Counted from the first letter of the stretch, positions 11,401-23,072 are shown. The stretch is DNA of 64,000 nucleotides from Ambrosia x helenae (GCA_030844895.1 CM061225.1:105662688-105726687); one strand, 5' to 3'. A program made the numbers and translations. The notes: generated from the letters alone by a model not told the origin.

Positions 11401-12097
11401 GGCAGACGACGTGGACAAAATCACCGGGCTATGGTCCGAAATGAGTCTAGGTAGAGCCGTAACAGACGCGTCCGGCCATGAATTCCAAAAATCGTCACAC
11501 ACTAAAAAACGATCGATCTTACTAAGTTTGTTACCTGCATCCGAAACTCGAGTATATTTGCGACCACCCATGGGGTATTCTCTTAACCCGCTAGCTTCTA
11601 TAAAATCATTGAAATCATCCGCACTAGTCGAGTTGAACTCACAATTGAGACGTTCTTCCGGAGCCCGGACTGCATTAAAATCGCCCATAAGTAACCACAG
11701 CCCATCGGTCATAGTAATAGCTTCCGAGATGGTGTTCCACAAATCTCGCTTCTGACGCAACCCCTGAGGCGCATAGATATTCCCAACATTGATTTTCACC
11801 CCCGAAGCTTTAGTAAACCGGTTATGATCAGAAAATGGCGTTGTCGAATGACGTCCACCTTCTGAAAAGCGCCGGATCCCACAAGACAACAAACCCCCGA
11901 CCTACCCTCCGAGTTGACCCACTCGAACTCAACTGGACGTTTACCCCAAAGTTTTTGGACTTGAATTCTGGCTCCATCTTGCATCTTAGTTTCCTGTATT
12001 CCTACAAAAAAGGTTTATGCTCACGTATCACCTCACCAACGGATAGGACTTTCTCATCCTCTCCGAGTCCCCGAACATTGAAGGTTAAAAAAATCAT
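8483..12097 (-). pseudogene. LINE ORF2: endonuclease, reverse transcriptase, zf-RVT
   Basis: Starts at ATG 12097 with M-I-F-L-T-F-N-V-R-G, the usual start of plant L1 APE-type endonucleases; Q-E-T-K follows. A shortened T-run near 12003-12010 puts the frame out and creates a stop. Further on are G-D-F-N and S-D-H-S-P (endonuclease active-site motifs, about 11700 and 11440), S-R-N-I-L-D-G-P, R-Q-G-D-P-L-S-P, Y-A-D-D (about 10050), and a zf-RVT with C-K-L-C (8483-9262). Segments lie in different frames, so no single protein can be made. Its start overlaps the ORF1 stop. Confidence 0.88.
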
Positions 12098-13885
12098 TGA
12101 TCAATAACAAATTCGCCTTCCTCCCTGACGGATTGTAGAATATCCTTTTCAAATCCATCCAAATTAATTCCCACTGATATCCCCAAATCAATCGTACCCG
12201 ACGCTTCCAGGTGGACTGCAGGATTAGTAGCTTCGATCGGATCATTATTGATAATCGCCGGATCCGACAGAGTGACTGGATCAAAGTTTGGCGGTAAGGG
12301 TATGGAGCTTGAGAAAAGGCTAACTGGTACAATGTTACGATTCAGGGGTTCCCTGTTCTTGTAGGATTTCTTTTTAGAAGTTTGACTCTCCATATTGGGT
12401 TGGGAAAAGAAAGGCCTGACATTTGGGGGGTGTTTAAATCAATTAAGTCTTCACTAGGCCCAATTTCAGTTCTGGCCCTTTCCTGGATGAGCCCACCAAT
12501 AAATTAATACCATCCAAAGTCAGATGTGGCCCACGAACCTGGTTGTTATCAAAAGGCAGCCGCCTTGACTCTTCTGCATTGAATGTGTCCCTTTCGAGAA
12601 CTGTGGAATCATTAATACTATTCCCTTCCCCATGCAAACCATCCCCATGCACCTCTGGTCTCCCTCCTGACCATCAGAATTCTCATTGTTCACAGGTATG
12701 GCGGAGTAGACAAGGGAGTGACCACCGGTTGCGTGTGTGCATCGACGGCATCGGACATAGTAGTATCAGACGGACCCAAATTGGACGGACCGGCACCCAA
12801 CGGATCCGGCATCTTCTCATGGGCAGTGTCCGCATGCTTACAATGATTTTCCCCATTATCCATCTTTACGAAATCAGGCTCCATGTTTCTTCGGTTTCGG
12901 TTATCCACACCGTAAACTTGGAGTTCCGCCATAGAATCTCCATAACGTCGGAGATGCGCTTGCCATCTTTAACCACCACCGCAATTTGCTCCATAGCAAA
13001 ATTTCCATCATTCGAACTTGCGACCGAACCGTGTACAACTTCCCCATAAGACGAAGCGATGCGGTCGAAAACAGCCCTGTCCCATAAAACCAACGGCACC
13101 CCAGTGATTCTAAGCCATGCAATACGTTCAAACGGATCCGTTTGCCCTTCCCAGACCTCCAGTGTATTAAACCAAGCTTCCCATGCCTCCTTATGAACAT
13201 TTACAAAGTCCCTGGCCAGGCCGGATGATATGAAAGTCAGTAACACTGACATTCCACCCACATACCTAACCGAAACATCTTTGATCTCAGTCGCTTTAAA
13301 GAATTCATCAATCCGACATAGTCTAGTTACGTCTTTAACCTTCCCGATTAACGATCGCTTCCCAAGGTCAGGCAAGGTAACTGAGGCTTTGTCCGGGATA
13401 CGTATCGAATTCCTTCCCAGGTTGTTCCCCAATGGTGGAAACTGGTTGCCATTCCCCCAGGCACTATCGACACCCACAGGTCTCTTATCATTCGCTTGAT
13501 TCACGTTCTTCCGACTGATGTTGGACACCGGGGGGTTGGCTTTTGTGCAAAACGGTGACTATCCCCTTCATCTTTTTTAAACTTAGCCTCATTCACCTGA
13601 ATCCTCCCATCCCCCAATCTTGCACTTGAAAGAGCCTTAATCATGGAGTCCAGACTACGAACATATTCGAACCGAAGAAAAGCGAAAAACTTACCCGCCT
13701 TGTTACGTCTCCTAGGTAGGTACACATCAGTCATGTTACCATAATTTCTGAAAGTTCTCCACAAAAGCCCTAGTGTGCAATCCTCTGGAATATTTGCAAT
13801 GTAAAAAGTAGTAATGGCGTCTCCATTTGGTTGTTGATGCAGTTGCTTGGCTGTGTTTCTTCGTCTCCGACGTGGCGTTTCCCAT
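12094..13885 (-). pseudogene. LINE ORF1 with RRM domain
   Basis: The N-terminal part has an RNA-recognition motif: RNP2-like F-Y-I-A-N-I-P (about 13805) and RNP1-like K-F-F-A-F-L-R-F (about 13680). Next comes a conserved L-I-G-K-V-K-D-V ... W-L-R-I-T-G-V-P-L domain (12866-13528), as in many plant L1 ORF1 and DUF4283-type proteins, then a low-complexity tail. ORF1 proteins of this class bind LINE RNA. The coding sequence is scattered over three frames in five segments. The last segment ends with TGA at 12096-12094, inside the ATGA that starts ORF2. Confidence 0.82.
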
Positions 13886-13910
13886 TCTCCCTCCTCTTAA
13901 GGAATATAAA

Positions 13911-14341
13911 AATAGCACTAATTTAACATATGCTTAATTACCGACCAAAGTTTATAGGTTTTTGTTAAGTATATGCGTTCCACTCTTTTCAACAACCCCT
14001 CTCCCCAAAAAAGAGAAAAATCCAAAACACCCAAAAAAGGATGTCTAGGTATCCTCACATTTATATCTTGGTTTGTAAAAATATTACAATAGCATTACTT
14101 CGAAAAACAGGACATTTCTTTTCTTATAAAATATGAGTATAGATTTAAACAAAATCAAGTTGTAAAGAACAAGACACGTAATCTAGACAAACGATATTGC
14201 ATGTATACTACCCATTCATTGTCTGTGTTATATGCAAAGGTTCATTTCGTAACTTATATTATCTTGAGAATTGCTATAACCGTATAATCTCATATACATA
14301 ATCTCTATCTCTATCTCTATCTCTATATCTCTATCTCTATA
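13911..14341. other. AT-rich DNA and (CTATCT)n repeat
   Basis: No gene seen. 14301-14346 is a TCTCTATC-type simple repeat abutting the first Helitron. Confidence 0.5.
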
Positions 14342-14515
14342 TCTCTACTACCTTATTAAGGAGGAGAGATGGGTAAGAAGGTAATTTCACCATCATTTTA
14401 AGATGGCATACAAAAGGTCACAAGGTAAACAACTATATTTTTGCCAAATCCTTCCCTTTATGCCCATATGTGCAACATTTGATTACAATTGTACAAATGA
14501 CTAATGCAAGTCATC

Positions 14516-14592
<77 letters not shown>

Positions 14593-15113
14593 GACGTAGT
14601 TAAGGGAAGCTACTTGCTAGGTACTTATTCTACAACTGATTGGTTTGTATGGACGGTGTCAAGGTAATGAACCACAGTTCACATGTATTAGTGTTCACAT
14701 AACATTTCACTCGGTCAATACCTATATTTTGCATGTTCTCTCTATATGCTTTATCTTATAGATAATATTGTTGCAAAAGATTTGTTTATTCTTTATTTTA
14801 TTTTTGTTTTGGTATGATGACAAAGGTTTTTCATTTCTTTAGGTGATCAAGATGCAAGATGCTATCGTATATGAGTATAGAAGCACCAAAATCATTTATT
14901 GAGCTTGAAAATTACACTTTACCATTCTCTCGAACCGAGAAGGGAAATATATACCAATTTGAATTTGGTGGTCAGATAATAAATTGTCCTTTAAAAATTG
15001 ATATATTGTTGAATTAGCACATAAATTTTATAAATAACATAAGCGAAACTTGTAGCGCAACGAGCAGGGCAAAAACATAAACACCCGCGGCAACGCGCGG
15101 GCATTTTTACTAG
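14342..15113 (+). mobile_element. Helitron, 772 bp, non-autonomous
   Basis: Begins TCTCTACTACCTTATTAAGG after an A, and ends with the GC-rich hairpin CCCGCGGCAACGCGCGGG followed by CTAG before a T (CTAG at 15110-15113). These are the TC...CTRR ends and 3' hairpin of Helitrons, with A/T target bases. No Rep/helicase coding. It contains a (TTA)n tract of about 25 units. Confidence 0.82.
14517..14593. repeat. (TTA)n microsatellite
   Basis: About 25 perfect TTA units; the poly-tyrosine open frame over it is an artefact. Confidence 0.95.
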
Positions 15114-15114
15114 T

Positions 15115-15253
15115 ACCTTATTAAGGAGGAGAGATGGGTAAGAAGGTAATTTCACCATCATTTTAAGATGGCATACAAAAAGTCACAAGGTAAACAACTA
15201 TATTTTTGCCAAATCATTCCATTTATGCCCCTATGTGCAACATTTGATTACAA
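15115..15253 (+). mobile_element. Helitron head fragment
   Basis: Directly after the first Helitron's CTAGT, this repeats its first about 135 bases (from ACCTTATTAAGG) but lacks the TC start, and stops at GATTACAA where the next Helitron begins. Confidence 0.7.
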
Positions 15254-15437
15254 TCTCTATATTTATTATACCTTATTAAGGAGGAGAGATGGGTAAGAAG
15301 GTAATTTCACCATCATTTTAAGATGGCATACAAAAAGTCACAAGGTAAACAACTATATTTTTGCCAAATCATTCCATTTATGCCCCTATGTGCAACATTT
15401 GATTACAATTGTACAAATGACTAATGCAAGTCATCTC

Positions 15438-15481
<44 letters not shown>

Positions 15482-16485
15482 TTTAAAATACAATGTCGGT
15501 GCTACAGTACTACTGTAGCAGCTACAGTTTTTTTTTTGTGTGGTGGTTTATTTATTCACAAAACGAAAACCTCAGAATAAGATGGGGGAGTCGTTTTCCA
15601 TTGGCGAGGCACACAAAGGACGTGGCGAGGAGGGAAAAGAACCAACGGCAGATGAATGGTATTCTCTGTAAGTGTAGAGGTTGGCGGTTGGTGATGGTGG
15701 CGGCTATGGGTTAAGAGTTTGGCAGCTGAGTCGGAGAAAACGGTGGTTCACAAATCTTTAGCGACGGTGGCCTGGTGGTGGGTTGCGGAGAAATCGTTTC
15801 TCATATTGTGATTTTTTGCCGGTGTCCGTCGCCGGAGGATGACGACCAGTAGGATGACATATGTGCCATAGAGTGGGGTTCATTCCGGTGGCGGTGACAG
15901 TGGCTTCTCCTTGGTAGAGGAGATGGTAAATAGAAACTAGAAAGAGATGAAGATGATGTTTTAAAATATATAAGGACAAACATGAAGCAAATATAAATTT
16001 GATTTGACTATTTGAGTTAAAATAGTAAAGCGTGATGCTCTGAAGAGCTTTTACATTGTTGATTTTGTAAAATTATAAATAAGGATATTCATTACGTGCA
16101 ATTTATGGATTTAGTTAAATTTGTATATTTTAAGGTGTTATTAAATATAAACATAATCATTATACAAAGTTTCCATCGGCTCTTTTTATATTTAGTTTTT
16201 TTTATAAAGTATTAACAGAAACAAAATTATTTCTCCTTTTGTAATTAAAACAAAAACTAAAATATACGTTAACCCCTCACTCATAGAATTTTATGACACT
16301 TGATTATTGACGTTGATGGTTTTATTATCTTTAAATTAAACAATTATATTGTTGTTATTTTCTAAATGTAAATTTTGTATGGATTCGAGTTGGTATAACT
16401 TCGACTTATTATGTGTTTCGATGATATAAATTCGAGTTATCGTACGTTATGATGCCGCCGCAACGCGCGGCTGGTAACATACTAG
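15254..16485 (+). mobile_element. Helitron, 1232 bp, non-autonomous
   Basis: Starts TCTCTATATTTATTATACC after an A, shares the same about 165-bp head as the Helitron at 14342, and ends with the hairpin GCCGCCGCAACGCGCGGC and CTAG (16482-16485) before a T. Internal GC-richer sequence (about 15590-15900) differs from the first Helitron and could be captured host DNA, but I recognise no protein in it. It holds a second ATT tract at 15438-15482. Confidence 0.8.
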
Positions 16486-17073
16486 TGTTGTAACAAAAGA
16501 GAAAGTTAAAGAAAAAGAATTCTAATTCTCTGTTCAAACTCTCTCTTTAATCTTATCTCCTTACTCCTTAGTATTTTTTTTGGGTACATTGTGCGTATAA
16601 GTATCTGCATATATACGAAAAGAAGCCATAAATATCATATAAAAATACTATACATGTCAAAGTTTAGATGCGTTATAGTCATTATACATAAGAAATAGTA
16701 TAAAAGTTAATGAGTTTCTTACATCTCTGAACATATTTTTGATAAATGCTCTTGTTTGTGTACATAGGCAAAAAAAATTACGATAAAAAGTTGAACAATT
16801 TGGCTTTGTTTGATAGTGGTTATCTGAGTTTCCGAGCAGCTTTGTGGTTATCACATGATCCCTTATATGCATGTATGACCCTATCACCCTTCGTGTAAAA
16901 AATTAAAACAATAATGTGTTTTCTTCATATTCATATGTCTTCTTACACTTTTTTAGGTTAAGGTCTTTTTAGCCGATCCCTAACACACACATAATTTGTG
17001 TAATCTGATGATTCACTATTCACATTGTTAAATCAAAGTGTATAAGTGCTTCAAACACTTAATTGTTTAAGAA
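16486..17073. other. Intergenic DNA
   Basis: No gene or repeat structure recognised. Confidence 0.4.
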
Positions 17074-17620
17074 CTAGCATTTGACCTCGCGCTTCGCGGC
17101 GGGGTTGTAGGTGGATAGTGACGAGAATGTATTTGTTATTTGATATATCGATGAATTAATATTAGACCGTTTAGGCTTTAATCTAAACAACAAAAAATAA
17201 GCAAGCAACTCGGTTGGGTAAATATGTTTAGTGTAGAGTTAAAAGTTAGCTTTAACTTTAATAGATTGAATAAAAAAAAGAGAATTAAATTGTTTACATG
17301 GTGTATTTAATGTTTTATATAGACAATGCAAGCTTTAATCTAAACGACGTTGCAGCAGGGACGCGGTGAGAGTTTGACCAGCATCGCACACTAAGACAAA
17401 GGATAAAGAAAACCAAAGAAATATCGTACATTAACCAAAATAATATCTACATGTGTCCGGTTTGTTGTTGTTGCATCTCGACTCTGAACATCGAAACGTA
17501 ATGATGCAAAAACACAGTAATTTAAATAAATCGTGACCGTACATCTGATATCAATTGTGCGGAAAAAATTCACACCGAAATGCCTATAAAAATAAGCATG
17601 TAATTAATTATGTGTCGTAA
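17074..17620 (-). mobile_element. Helitron 3' end, reverse orientation; 5' end unknown
   Basis: On the minus strand the sequence ends CCCCGCCGCGAAGCGCGAGG, a short spacer, CTAG and then T (CTAG at 17077-17074): a Helitron 3' terminus. The other end was not located; the right boundary given is only where a different repeat begins. Confidence 0.6.
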
Positions 17621-17624
17621 CACG

Positions 17625-17842
17625 GTTTTTCAATATACACATGTGTTTAACTGAAATATACACATATGTATAGCTAAAAATGTAATATACACATATGTAT
17701 AAATGAAAAAAAATTCTTTGCATAAAAACGTGCGATTAAAGAATTTTTTTTTTTTTTTTTTTTTTGCCTTTATAAGAAATGTGTTGCCCAGAATGATTCT
17801 CTCAGTTCTCAAATAGGGGTTGTTTCTCTTAGGATCTCTACC
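17625..17842. mobile_element. TA-flanked element E2, left part missing
   Basis: Holds ATACACATATGTATA repeats, a T-run, and the right end ATGTGTTGCCCAGAATGATT ... TCTCAGTTCTC shared with E1 (7231-8022). It stops at a (TA)n tract (17843-17870). The large palindrome of E1 is absent. Confidence 0.6.
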
Positions 17843-17876
<34 letters not shown>

Positions 17877-17890
17877 GTATAATATAATAT

Positions 17891-18220
17891 GGGGAAAGTT
17901 AATTTGAGAACACGTATAAAACCATTCAATTTCAAAAACTCAATTTACGCGTAAAAATTTAAACGTATACGAAAATAAATTGTTTTTACACATGTGTAAA
18001 TTAACTGTTTATACATGTGTAAACTGTTTCATTTACACATGTGTAAAAAGTTCATTTTAGAGTGTTTTTGCAAGTAAAGATGAATAATTTGGAAAGTAAA
18101 TTCATTTTTTATTGTTATATTTTAATTAGAATTAGGTTTGTATTGAAAAAAGTTGATTTTGATTGGTTTTCTCATTTGTTCTCACGGTTCTCGCAATATT
18201 TAGCGTTCTCAAAATAACCC
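17891..18220. mobile_element. TA-flanked element E3, 330 bp
   Basis: Starts GGGGAAAGTTAATTTGAGAA next to the TA tract that ends E2, and finishes GTTCTCAAAATAACCC before TATATAATA. It contains three ACACATGTGTAAA palindromes. It is the reverse complement, with divergence, of E5 at 35917-36325, so two separate copies define the family ends. Confidence 0.72.
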
Positions 18221-19524
18221 TATATAATAAAAAAATCTTAAAATAAAATAAAATATGAACCAATACATAATTACAAATGTAAATGTTAGTTGGGGTTTTA
18301 AAACTAAAAATAACCTAAAATAATATTTATGTATAATGTATAATAAAATAATAAAGAAAGCTTAAAATAAAAATAAAATAGTATAAAATTTAGACCAACA
18401 GGGAATTACAACTGTAGACATTTGTAAATGTTAGTATTATGAATATAGAACTAAATTTATTAGGGATAGAAAAAAAAAAACACCAGCCCGACGACTATAC
18501 TTGAACCAAAACATATGAGACGGGTATAACCAAAGCTCAACGGGTATGTGACTAGTTTTTAAAATTCATGCAGGTATGGTACATATGTATGGGATGATGG
18601 GATGGCGGTTTAGAGGGTTTGATTTTCATGTGAGAGGCTATTATTGCTTTACACCGTCGCTAGGGTTTAGATGGTGGGTATATAGGGTTCGATTTTCAAT
18701 GAGGGGTGATGGTGCTTGTGGTTGCTGGCAAGACTAAAGGATAATTTATGTATGTAATGTATTATATTTTAAAATTTGGTATATACGTAAATGACAATTA
18801 TAATAGTAAAAAAGGAAGGTACTTGAAAATCCCATTGTGTACCTTTTAACAAACTAGTGGATTTACCGATACCTGACAGGTAATTACCTAACAAATATCC
18901 CGTAGGTATTGGGTTGAGTATGAGACACAAATTCACAACCGGGTGTGATATTGGATTATCAATACCCGACCCATTGCTATCCTTAAAGGTTAATATTGCT
19001 CTCTCATAAAGTTACTATATGACCTCTTCAACTTCAAATATATTTACTATTTAACCCTATACTTCTTATTATTCTACGTTTTCTTTGCCCAATTAGACTG
19101 CCATTTGACACACGCACATAACTTTTGGTTTTCCTATTCCGTGACATTTTGTTTTACTAGTCTTAAAATATGACGTGTTAAAAAATTACGAATGTACCAT
19201 TGTGACGGTTTTATTTTTATCTAGATTTTGATGTAAATTTCATTCACAACCGAGTTTGCATGATTGTACAAGGAATACAAGCATAAACGTAAAGGCCGTC
19301 AAAACTACTTCCAGGTTTATATTTTTATGCCTTTTTTTTCCCTCTTACACCTTTTAAGGTACGACGTATATAAAATTCTGGATTTTCCGTTTCAACATCC
19401 TTATTTGTAATTTATCATCCTCTTTTTCGGTTGTGATAGCAAGGAATTAAGGTGAAGTGGCTTCGAAAATTAATGTTTTTAGGCGAACAAATTTTAATGG
19501 ATAATGTATATAGCTATAGGCAAT
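18221..19524. other. Intergenic, degenerate repeats
   Basis: AT-rich. 18230-18440 looks like two diverged copies of a roughly 130-bp unit (each ending TGTAAATGTTAG). No gene seen. Confidence 0.4.
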
Positions 19525-19532
19525 GATTGTAT

Positions 19533-19975
19533 CGTAGTTATCAAAGGCGCATAGACCTTTCCTGAGGCCTAGGCGAAAGATGCAAAAAAAAAAAAACAAA
19601 ACAAAGGCCTGAGATAAACAAACGAACAAAGAAAAAAATTATAAATATATTTTGTATTAGAAAATTCTTCAAATAAAACAAACAAAACTATTATATAACA
19701 TTTAATATCATCTAATTAGTATCAAAAGTTTTAAAATGTTTGTATTAGTGTATAAAGTACTATTCCTTAAATATAAGTAGATATTCGCCTCAAATCTAGC
19801 CATATTTAGAGAATGTGGCTCGAAACTCTCCGGAATTTGAGAATCTCGTTGGAATTTGCCCCTAAACCATCATCTGGAGAATTAAAGCGTAATTGCCTCG
19901 ACTTAAAGCACAATTGCATCGCCTCGCTTAAAAAATGGGCCTAGGCGCAAGAGACGATGACTTTTAAGAACTATG
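19533..19975. mobile_element. hAT-like MITE, 443 bp
   Basis: The 8-bp duplication GATTGTAT flanks it (19525-19532, 19976-19983). Ends CGTAGTTATCAAAGGC and, reversed, CATAGTTCTTAAAAGTC form an imperfect terminal repeat; GGCCTAGGCG recurs near both ends. No coding sequence. Confidence 0.78.
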
Positions 19976-20094
19976 GATTGTATAGCCTAACATGTTGCTA
20001 GCAATTGGTGTGTAACTTTGGGGGTGATGAAAAAAGTTATTTGTCGTTAAAAAATAAATAAATTATGATTTTGTAAGTATATATATTGTTGTCT

Positions 20095-20878
20095 GGTCTG
20101 GCGGTTGTTTATCATGGAATTGGCGTTGTATGGTGGGCAATACAGATGAGACTAACGAAAAGCAACTCTTGGAGGCCATGTTGAATGGGGTTGCTGTGCA
20201 TGATAGGAGCGATAAATGGATTTGGTATAATGGGAGCCAAAAAGAACTCACTGTGGCCGAGATAAAGAAGTGGTTGATCGGATGTGTTGTCAGTGGAGAG
20301 CGATTTGGATTTTCTTGGAGTAAGTGGGTTCCTCTCAAAGTGAACATTTTTATGCGGCGTTTTTTTTGGATTGTCTTCCTACAAAAAAGGCGTTGATAAT
20401 GAGAAACATTCATGTGGCGAATCCTATATGTGTTTGGTGCGAGGCCGACGGAACATATATTCACTGGTTGTGGTCTTTCGGCTGGGGTTTGGAATGGTGT
20501 CGCATTCCGGATATTTATGCTTTCCACGTCAAAGATTTGGTGTTGCTGCATGATGTGTGTGGCCGGCGGGTATCAAGAAGGTGGTTGTTCATGGGGTGAT
20601 TATTATTGCTTGTTGGGTGTTGTGGAAAGCTAGGAACGAGAAGAGCTTCTCCAATAAGGATTCGAAGGTGGTGGAGTTGGTGGCAGACATCAAGACTTTG
20701 GGTTTCCTTTGGTACAAACATAGATTCAAAGACGGTGTAGTGGATTGGTATAGGTGGTGTAATTTTAATTTGATATAATCGTATTGGTTTGTTTGGTTTT
20801 CGGCTTGCTATCCCCATCTTGGCAATAGCATGTCATTTTGAATTTTTGATGGTAATGAAAGTTATTCTTCAAAAAAAA
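20095..20878 (+). mobile_element. 5'-truncated LINE with target duplication
   Basis: The 17-bp direct repeat TATATATATTGTTGTCT (20078-20094) and TATATATATTCTTGTCT (20879-20895), one mismatch, flanks it, the second after an A-run. The content is the 3' end of an L1 ORF2: W-V-P-L-K-V-N-I-F, zf-RVT with C-V-W-C, W-V-L-W-K-A-R-N, in three frames between about 20130 and 20778. Confidence 0.9.
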
Positions 20879-20895
20879 TATATATATTCTTGTCT

Positions 20896-21360
20896 AGAAA
20901 ACTGTGAAACAAGTCAAAGTGCGGTTGATTTCAATTTATGGTACTTTTTGGTCTGGTGCAATAAATATGGAACCAACCTAATAAAGATGGTCTGATTAGT
21001 CGAAACACAATTAAGGCCCAAAAAACTTCGATATGCTACAGACTAAACTTGAAGCGATAAGATTTTTTTTATTATTTTCCTTTTAATTTTTTGAACGTCC
21101 AAAATGTATAAGATATTGGTTGAGTCCTAAATACTCCGTAGATTCTATTATTGAACTTATTGTTTATGATTATTGATTCGATTGGCAGGTAACCAATGTG
21201 GTTATTTTATATCAAATAATAACAATAATAATAATAATTTAACAAAAACATGAAACTCCAACAAACTAATAATCAAATTGACCAAAAAATAAATGAATTT
21301 TCTTTTGTTTAATTATTTCCACCAATAAACCAAAGTTTTAGTTAGCCATAATCAAATCAA
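20896..21360. other. AT-rich DNA with a duplicated 50-bp segment
   Basis: No gene. A segment at about 21291-21345 (ATGAATTTTCTTTTGTTTAA ... CCACCAATAAACC) recurs at 21620-21647 plus 22431-22455, the second copy split by a hAT element. Confidence 0.6.
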
Positions 21361-21377
21361 ATTAAAATAATATTTTT

Positions 21378-21594
21378 TTTTGGAGAGTAGTGTTTCAGCG
21401 GTAAATCCCGTGTTGCAAAGCGACCACTGCCCAGGATCGAATCCCATAGGAACCACACGGATTTCTCCTTTCAAACCCAACGGTTATTTTTTTGGTGGAA
21501 CGTGGGAATCGAACCTGAGACCAAACCCGGGCAGGAACCCTCCAAGGAGGTAAACCTTCCCACCTCAAACCAGCTGGGCTGGAGATCATTGGCA
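21378..21594 (-). repeat. Complete tRNA-derived SINE, second copy
   Basis: Reverse complement of the SINE at 5087-5310 over its whole length, with B box GGTTCGATTCCCACG readable on the minus strand. The target duplication ATTAAAATAATATTTTT lies at 21361-21377 and 21595-21611, the left copy merging with the T-run. Confidence 0.88.
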
Positions 21595-21647
21595 ATTAAA
21601 ATAATATTTTTCTCAAATAAATGAATTTTCTTTTGTTTAGTTGTTTC

Positions 21648-22430
21648 CAGGGCCGGCTGGAGCATATGGGTTACCCAAGCTAGGGCTTGGGGCCACCCTT
21701 AAAATAAGGCCCCACTTTTTCTAAAAAATAAATAATTTATATATTAATTATTAGCTTATGTAAATTATTAGGCTTAATAACAAGGGTAAAGGGATGAATA
21801 ACAGCATGCACATACCAAAATAACAAAACAATAATGACAATTTTAAGGGGAAATGGGGAATTGAATCGACAAAGAAGCTTTCCAAGACTAAACAGCTCTA
21901 TTCTTGCTTCTTGTCTTCAGTTAATGTTCCATTCACAAATTTTAAATTGATTAAATAAGGGATGGCTCGAAAAGAGCATCACAATCTGTTTTGTTTGCAT
22001 ATCATTAAATCTCAATTCTCATTCCTGCTTAAAAGGTTAGTGACTCTTGTCCGTAAAAGATCCATTTAAGAGGTTATTTGCTTATTCCTAGAGTAAAGAC
22101 CTGCTTTCTTTAGTCTTTTGCAAATTATATGCTATTCTGCTTTATTTGATTCATTGACTGCTCAGCTTAAAATTACTTACGATCTATAATGTCACAAGAA
22201 AGATTAAACATTTTAGTTATATTATAAATCGAAAATGATTATTTTCAAGAAACTGATTCTAAGTATTTAAGTACACAGGTTTTTTTGCATCAGGTAAAGC
22301 AAGAAAAATAAGTTTTATATTTGTTCCAGGTCAGGGTAGAGGAGAGGGTTTATATAAAGTTTTGATTTTTTGAAAAAGGCCACTAGATTTTAGTTCGCTT
22401 TAGGCCTCCAAAACTATTGAGCCGGCCCTG
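21648..22430. mobile_element. hAT-type element, 783 bp, non-autonomous
   Basis: Perfect 11-bp ends CAGGGCCGGCT / AGCCGGCCCTG and an exact 8-bp target duplication GTTGTTTC (21640-21647, 22431-22438). No transposase frame is visible inside. Confidence 0.92.
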
Positions 22431-22438
22431 GTTGTTTC

Positions 22439-23072
22439 CACCAATAAATCAAAGTTTGTTTGTTATTTTGTTTTTCACATAGTTTGGTTCTTTTATTTCT
22501 AGCACAAGTGGAAGTTGAGTTGTAATCAATATCTAAACAACATATATTGTCCCATTCACCTCCAATATTAAATGCAAATATTTATGATGAAAGGTTATGC
22601 ATTAAATTAAAGTTCAAGACACCCATTGAGTATTCAACATTTAAGGAACCATTTTTGTATTGCAACTAGAGTCATCTTCACTCTTTCTTGACTGTGTGTG
22701 TTCTTGGTGTTGTGTGTGTTTTTTTGAACTTATTCTTTCTTTAAAAGCCTACCCTTTTGTTTAAGTTATGTTATTTATTATTTCCCTCCTCATTTTTATG
22801 TTTTGAAGTTTGAATCAAAGGTTTTTGATTCTGCAAATCCTTCAAAGTTGGCCACTTTTGCTTTATCATTTTTTCTGCTTTTTCACTTGAATTAGATGTC
22901 AAAAAACAGTTAAAACACAAACAAACAAACAAACAAACAAAAACACATAACATAGTAACATACCCTTCTTTCTTCTTTCTTCTTTTTTCTTCTTTCTTCT
23001 TTCTTCCATCAATCATCAACTAACTCAAAACATTTAGTTTTAATATTTTTTTTAAACAAACTTTCAAGCTTG
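22439..23072 (+). promoter_or_regulatory. Upstream and leader region of the MOCOS-like gene
   Basis: Between the hAT element and the start codon. Near the gene it has a (CAAA)n tract (about 22917-22940) and a pyrimidine-rich TTCTTTCTTC stretch (22972-23008) as is common in plant core promoters and 5' UTRs. The transcription start and any leader intron cannot be fixed from sequence alone. Confidence 0.45.

Larger units (their letters stand above)
8282..13910 (-). mobile_element. Nearly full-length L1-type LINE, decayed
   Basis: The poly-T run at 8283-8300 is the A-tail. Reading on the minus strand: ORF1 (13885-12094) with an RNA-recognition motif, then ORF2 (12097-8483) with endonuclease, reverse transcriptase and zf-RVT. 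About 5.6 kb, near the size of complete plant L1 elements. ORFs are broken by several frameshifts. No convincing target duplication was found, so the exact 5' end is uncertain. Confidence 0.9.

Noticed and set aside
8268..13960. Target duplication for the large LINE
   Set aside because: The bases next to the tail (CATTAACACAGG) have no convincing match near 13900-14060.
14470..14667. Open frame with a poly-tyrosine run
   Set aside because: It is the (TTA)n microsatellite read in one frame.
15115..15253. Second Helitron head as a complete element
   Set aside because: It lacks the TC start and any 3' hairpin of its own before the next head begins.
23070..23072. Start of the MOCOS-like protein at TTG 23070
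   Set aside because: A TTG start is not expected in a plant nuclear gene; ATG 23073 gives the conserved M-H-I-S-L-W-K-P start.
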